Assembly (NCBI GenBank): GCA_034437275.1
Contig: DAOTUD010000129.1
Coordinates: forward strand, 1 to 24,587
Direction: 5' to 3'
Length of the DNA stretch: 24,587 bases
Source: TC-15 sp034437275
GTDB taxonomy: Bacteria; Chloroflexota; Anaerolineae; Aggregatilineales; Aggregatilineaceae
Position 1 is the stretch's first letter. Each line of letters opens with the position of its first letter. Shown here in pieces: positions 21,845 to 24,587 of this stretch. The translations under genes were made by a program, and so were the position numbers. The notes under the pieces are model-generated. The model did no database searches. It saw only the letters and a list, made by a program, of their open reading frames with translations, and was not told the DNA's origin.

Positions 21845-23443
21845 CTAATCCCATGCACTTTCAGACCGGACCACCGTACGCTGGATGATCGAGATGGCCA
21901 ATACGATCAGCACGAAGACCACCGAAATCGCGGCGGCCTGCCCGATCCGTTCCTCGCGGTAACCCCGCTTAACCGCCAACCAGACCATCGTTTTGGTCGA
22001 TTCGTCGGTGCCGCCTTCGGGCGTCAGGATGTTGATCTGGTCGAACAGGCGGAAGGCGAGGATGGTGGTGGTGATCACGACGAAAATGGTAGTGTTGCGC
22101 AGCATCGGCAGCGTGATAAAGCGGAATTTGCCCCACACGCCCGCCCCGTCGATGCTGGCGGCTTCGTACATTTCTTTGGGGATGTCTTGCAGCCCGGCCA
22201 GGAAGATGATCATCTGGAACCCCACACCCTGCCAGATCGACATCACCATGATCGACGGCATGGCCAGCTTGGGGTTGTGCAGCCAGTCATACGGACCTAA
22301 TCGTCCGCCGCTGAGCGCATCGAGCGCCTGGTTGATCAGGCCGTTCTGGCTCAGGATTCTGCCGTCGTAGTTGTACAGATATTGCCACACGACCGCGATG
22401 ATAACCATCGCTGTGACGACGGGGCTGAAGTAAATCGTGCGATAGACTTCCATCCCACGCAGCCGTTGGTTGACCAGCATAGCCATCAGCAGCGCCAGCG
22501 AAGTCTGGACCGGGACCACCACAGCGGCGAAGTACAGGTTGTTGCGCAGCGCAATGAAGAAGCTGCTGTCTTTGGCGATAATGGCGTACTGGTTGCCGCC
22601 CAGTTCGAAGCGGCTCAGGATCGGCTCCTTGCTCCAATCTTCATATTCGCCCAGCCCGGCTGCGTCCAGATTATCCCACTCAAATTCAAGCTCGCCGCCT
22701 TTTTTCGGATACCACCAGATCGGCTGGGCCAGGTCCAGGAGCTGTTCGTCGGTCAAATTGGCTAGTGTATTCGGCAGCTCTATCATGAGTGCGCCAATCT
22801 GGTCGGGGTTGTCACCAGCCAGGCGCACGCTGTCCTCCAACAGCCGGTTCCAAAAGTCTGCTTGTTGGGCGATAAAGGCGTAGTGTCTGCCAAGGACATC
22901 GATGCGGCGGATACGTTCATATCCGGCGTCTTCGGCCTCGGGCGGAAGTGCGCCGTTCGATCCAGGTGGCAGTGGCACTATGGCCACATTCATAATGGTC
23001 CCCGGTTGGTCTACCGTATCCAGATTGGTCTTTAACGCCTCTTGATAGGCTTGGCCTTTGGCCAACAGCATCAGGTTGGTGGTGCCGGTGCCGATCTCAG
23101 CCTCGAAGCGGGTGATCACCGCGTAGTCGTTATTGGGGATCGTCTCTTGCAGTCGCCGGCGCAATAGAATCTGGCGGGTATCGGGTAGCTGGTCGGGGAT
23201 GTCCGGCAGTTTGACGAAACTGATGCTCAGCAGTTGATCGTAGTTGCGCCAGCCAACATCTTCGCCTTCGACGCTGCTGAAGCGCTGGTTGGTCAGGCTG
23301 AGTTCGAAGCCGCTGAAGAAGGGCCAGATCATAAACAGGATCAGGAGGAGAAAGGCCGGTCCTCCCATCAGCATGGCTACCCCAAAGTCTTGTACGCGTC
23401 GTCCACTAAAACGTTGTTTAAGAAAATCTCTTAGCGTTGCCAA
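21845..23443 (-). CDS. Carbohydrate ABC transporter permease (MalF-like) with large periplasmic domain
   Basis: The first permease of the importer, 532 residues with a TTG start at 23443. GGGGAGGTG lies about 5 bases upstream of that TTG. An ATG at 23509 would have to translate through a perfect 12-bp hairpin, so I reject it. TM1 is about 20-45 (FGVAMLMGGPAFLLLILFMI). A typical VGWRNYDQLL motif follows, then about 220 residues (73-293) of soluble sequence before ALRNNLYFAAVVVPVQTSLA, the usual TM2 entry. The EAA loop is at about 427-448 (EAASIDGAGVWGKFRFITLP). The inserted domain sits where E. coli MalF has its P2 domain, which docks the binding protein, but I see no clear sequence similarity. 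It contains an internal repeat near its C-terminal boundary. It probably partners with the MalG-like protein and the binding protein on either side. Confidence 0.85.
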   Translation of the reverse strand: MATLRDFLKQRFSGRRVQDFGVAMLMGGPAFLLLILFMIWPFFSGFELSLTNQRFSSVEGEDVGWRNYDQLLSISFVKLPDIPDQLPDTRQILLRRRLQETIPNNDYAVITRFEAEIGTGTTNLMLLAKGQAYQEALKTNLDTVDQPGTIMNVAIVPLPPGSNGALPPEAEDAGYERIRRIDVLGRHYAFIAQQADFWNRLLEDSVRLAGDNPDQIGALMIELPNTLANLTDEQLLDLAQPIWWYPKKGGELEFEWDNLDAAGLGEYEDWSKEPILSRFELGGNQYAIIAKDSSFFIALRNNLYFAAVVVPVQTSLALLMAMLVNQRLRGMEVYRTIYFSPVVTAMVIIAVVWQYLYNYDGRILSQNGLINQALDALSGGRLGPYDWLHNPKLAMPSIMVMSIWQGVGFQMIIFLAGLQDIPKEMYEAASIDGAGVWGKFRFITLPMLRNTTIFVVITTTILAFRLFDQINILTPEGGTDESTKTMVWLAVKRGYREERIGQAAAISVVFVLIVLAISIIQRTVVRSESAWD

Positions 23444-23468
23444 TTGGGCACCTCCCCGGCTTAGTAAA

Positions 23469-23498
23469 TTCCGGGGGGAGACGGACCTCCCCCCGGAA
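23469..23498 (-). terminator. Strong intercistronic hairpin between binding protein and permease genes
   Basis: TTCCGGGGGGAG and CTCCCCCCGGAA form a perfect 12-bp stem with a 6-base loop. On the minus strand it is followed by only TTTACT, so termination is likely partial. Such hairpins commonly protect the abundant binding-protein mRNA and reduce permease expression. Its position also shows that the permease begins downstream of it, at the TTG at 23443. Confidence 0.7.
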
Positions 23499-23522
23499 TG
23501 GTACAACATTAGCCGCCTACGC

Positions 23523-24587
23523 TTAGCTTTCCAGTTCGGCGATGGCAGCGTCGATCTCGGCTACCGCCGCGTCCAGGGTGGCCAGCACGTCTTCGCCATT
23601 GGCGATGGCGTTGATGACGGTTTCCATCTGCGAGGAGATGGTCGGGTAGACCACGGTCTTCGCGCGCGGAACGGCCACGCCTTCAGTCAACTGGAGGTAG
23701 TAGATGTACAGGTCACCACCGGGCTGGTAGCGCTCGTCGGCTTCCAGCACGGAGATGCGGGCCGGGACCGCGCCGTTGGCATCGGTCATCATCGTGACGT
23801 TGTCGGGAACCATCAGGTATTCGATGAATTCCGCTGCGGCGTCCGGGTTTTCGCACGAGCTGGTGATGCCCCAGTTCCAGGAGCCCATGCCGGTCACCGG
23901 GCCGGTCCCGAAGTCAGGCATCGGGATCAGCACCAGGTCTTCGCCCAGGGCTTCCTGATAGCTCGGATAGCACCAGTGGCCGCAGTAGCTCAGCGGGACA
24001 CGCTCTTCCATGAAGTCGGCATCCGGGTCGACCGGCGATGCTGTAGCGTAGCCTTTTTCGAACAGGCCCTGCAGCCAGGTCATCGCGTCGAAGGCTTCGA
24101 TACTGTTTAGGTAGCCGTCAGCGGTATCATAACCATCGAAATTGATGGTGTTGCCGCCGAAGCTGCGGATGATCGGGCCGAAGGCGTAGGAGTACCACTC
24201 GCCGGTGTAGCTGAACTTCAGGTCGATCACGTAGCCGTCATCGGGGACGACTTCGGCCAGCGCGTCGAGTGCATCGTTAAGCTCGGGCAGCGTCCAGGTG
24301 TCTTCCAACCCTTCCGGAATGCGCACGCCGGCTTCTTCCAGCATGGCGCGGTTGCCCCAGAAGGCCAGGCCGCTGTCGAACTGGCCCAGGCTGTAGAGTT
24401 CGCCGTTAACCGTACCCTGATCGATGATCGAGGGCAGCACGTCGTCCAGCATTTCGTCGCCAAAGTATTCGTCCATCGGGATCAGGTCGCCCGCGTAGAC
24501 GTAGTTGTAGATGAAGGGGCCGTCAAAGTCCAGCACGCAGGGCAGTTCGCCCGCGACCGCGGCGGCCTTCACCTGGTCGTTGTAGCT
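23523..24587 (-). CDS. Sugar ABC transporter substrate-binding protein (partial, N-terminus outside window)
   Basis: Extracytoplasmic solute-binding protein family 1 (MalE-like), cut by the right edge; at least 355 codons are visible and the frame is open to base 24587. The visible part begins SYNDQVKAAAVAGELPCVLDF, the usual region about 60-80 residues into such proteins. It continues with AFWGNRAMLEEAGV-type and GHWCYPSYQEALGEDLVLIP segments, then GSWNWGITSSCENPDAAAEFIEYL. The C-terminal tail ends in an Ala/Glu-rich helix (VLATLDAAVAEIDAAIAELE). The signal peptide and lipobox cannot be seen. The gene is the first of the operon visible here, followed by the hairpin and the two permeases. Several Cys residues (CGHWC and SSCEN) could form disulfides in the exported protein. 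Substrate cannot be inferred. Confidence 0.9.
   Translation of the reverse strand, partial: SYNDQVKAAAVAGELPCVLDFDGPFIYNYVYAGDLIPMDEYFGDEMLDDVLPSIIDQGTVNGELYSLGQFDSGLAFWGNRAMLEEAGVRIPEGLEDTWTLPELNDALDALAEVVPDDGYVIDLKFSYTGEWYSYAFGPIIRSFGGNTINFDGYDTADGYLNSIEAFDAMTWLQGLFEKGYATASPVDPDADFMEERVPLSYCGHWCYPSYQEALGEDLVLIPMPDFGTGPVTGMGSWNWGITSSCENPDAAAEFIEYLMVPDNVTMMTDANGAVPARISVLEADERYQPGGDLYIYYLQLTEGVAVPRAKTVVYPTISSQMETVINAIANGEDVLATLDAAVAEIDAAIAELES

Noticed and set aside
1..24587. CRISPR arrays, tRNA/rRNA genes, insertion sequences, phage or plasmid genes
   Set aside because: No regularly spaced repeats, no transposase or integrase reading frames, no recognisable tRNA or rRNA sequence. The deletion scars are not flanked by visible IS ends.

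Overview
The window looks like a chromosomal segment of a Gram-negative-like, GC-rich bacterium, most likely a member of the Chloroflexota (Anaerolineae-like). This placement is an inference from gene content and protein style: a SAM-I riboswitch in front of metY-metX, a HemE-HemH-HemY order with Firmicute/Actinobacteria-style ferrochelatase and oxidase, a single-copy BldC/MerR-type HTH protein, and ABC sugar permeases. No rRNA or tRNA is present to confirm it.

Layout. (1) 1-417: a poorly coding left edge ending in the C-terminal remnant of a carotenoid oxygenase. (2) 479-3653, plus strand: promoter, SAM-I riboswitch with its own terminator, then metY and metX (methionine synthesis by direct sulfhydrylation), followed by a small membrane protein. 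(3) 3741-9733: a uronate / 2-keto-3-deoxygluconate (KDG) catabolic cluster, comprising KDG kinase, KDPG aldolase, a GH2 glycosidase, an AraR-like GntR/LacI hybrid regulator, and an ORF that joins the front of a GH88 unsaturated glucuronyl hydrolase to the back of a KduD-type dehydrogenase. Three of these four enzyme loci carry deletions: a frameshifting deletion in the kinase, loss of the start codon and N-terminal domain in the GH2 gene, and the GH88::KduD join. The aldolase, the regulator and the promoters/operators look intact. A perfect palindrome with the AraR-like GTACGTAC core overlaps the GH88 promoter, and a related site lies in the regulator's own promoter.

(4) 9936-20573: haem synthesis. 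A radical SAM/SPASM protein of the AhbC/AhbD/NirJ type is divergent from a tightly packed operon: HTH regulator-hemA-hemC-hemD-hemB-hemE-hemH-hemY-hemL. Together the operon encodes glutamyl-tRNA to uroporphyrinogen to coproporphyrinogen, plus oxidase and ferrochelatase. The ferrochelatase and oxidase resemble the coproporphyrin-dependent (CpfC/CgoX) types. No ChdC, HemN or HemF is present, so the adjacent radical SAM protein is a candidate for the last step (coproheme to haem b). The divergent promoter region carries three phased 10-bp repeats and a widely spaced perfect 11-bp inverted repeat that may be operators for the HTH protein.

(5) 20634-24587, minus strand: a carbohydrate ABC importer (solute-binding protein cut by the window edge, MalF-like and MalG-like permeases). 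Both permeases carry unusual large insertions. The operon ends at a terminator that faces the end of hemL.
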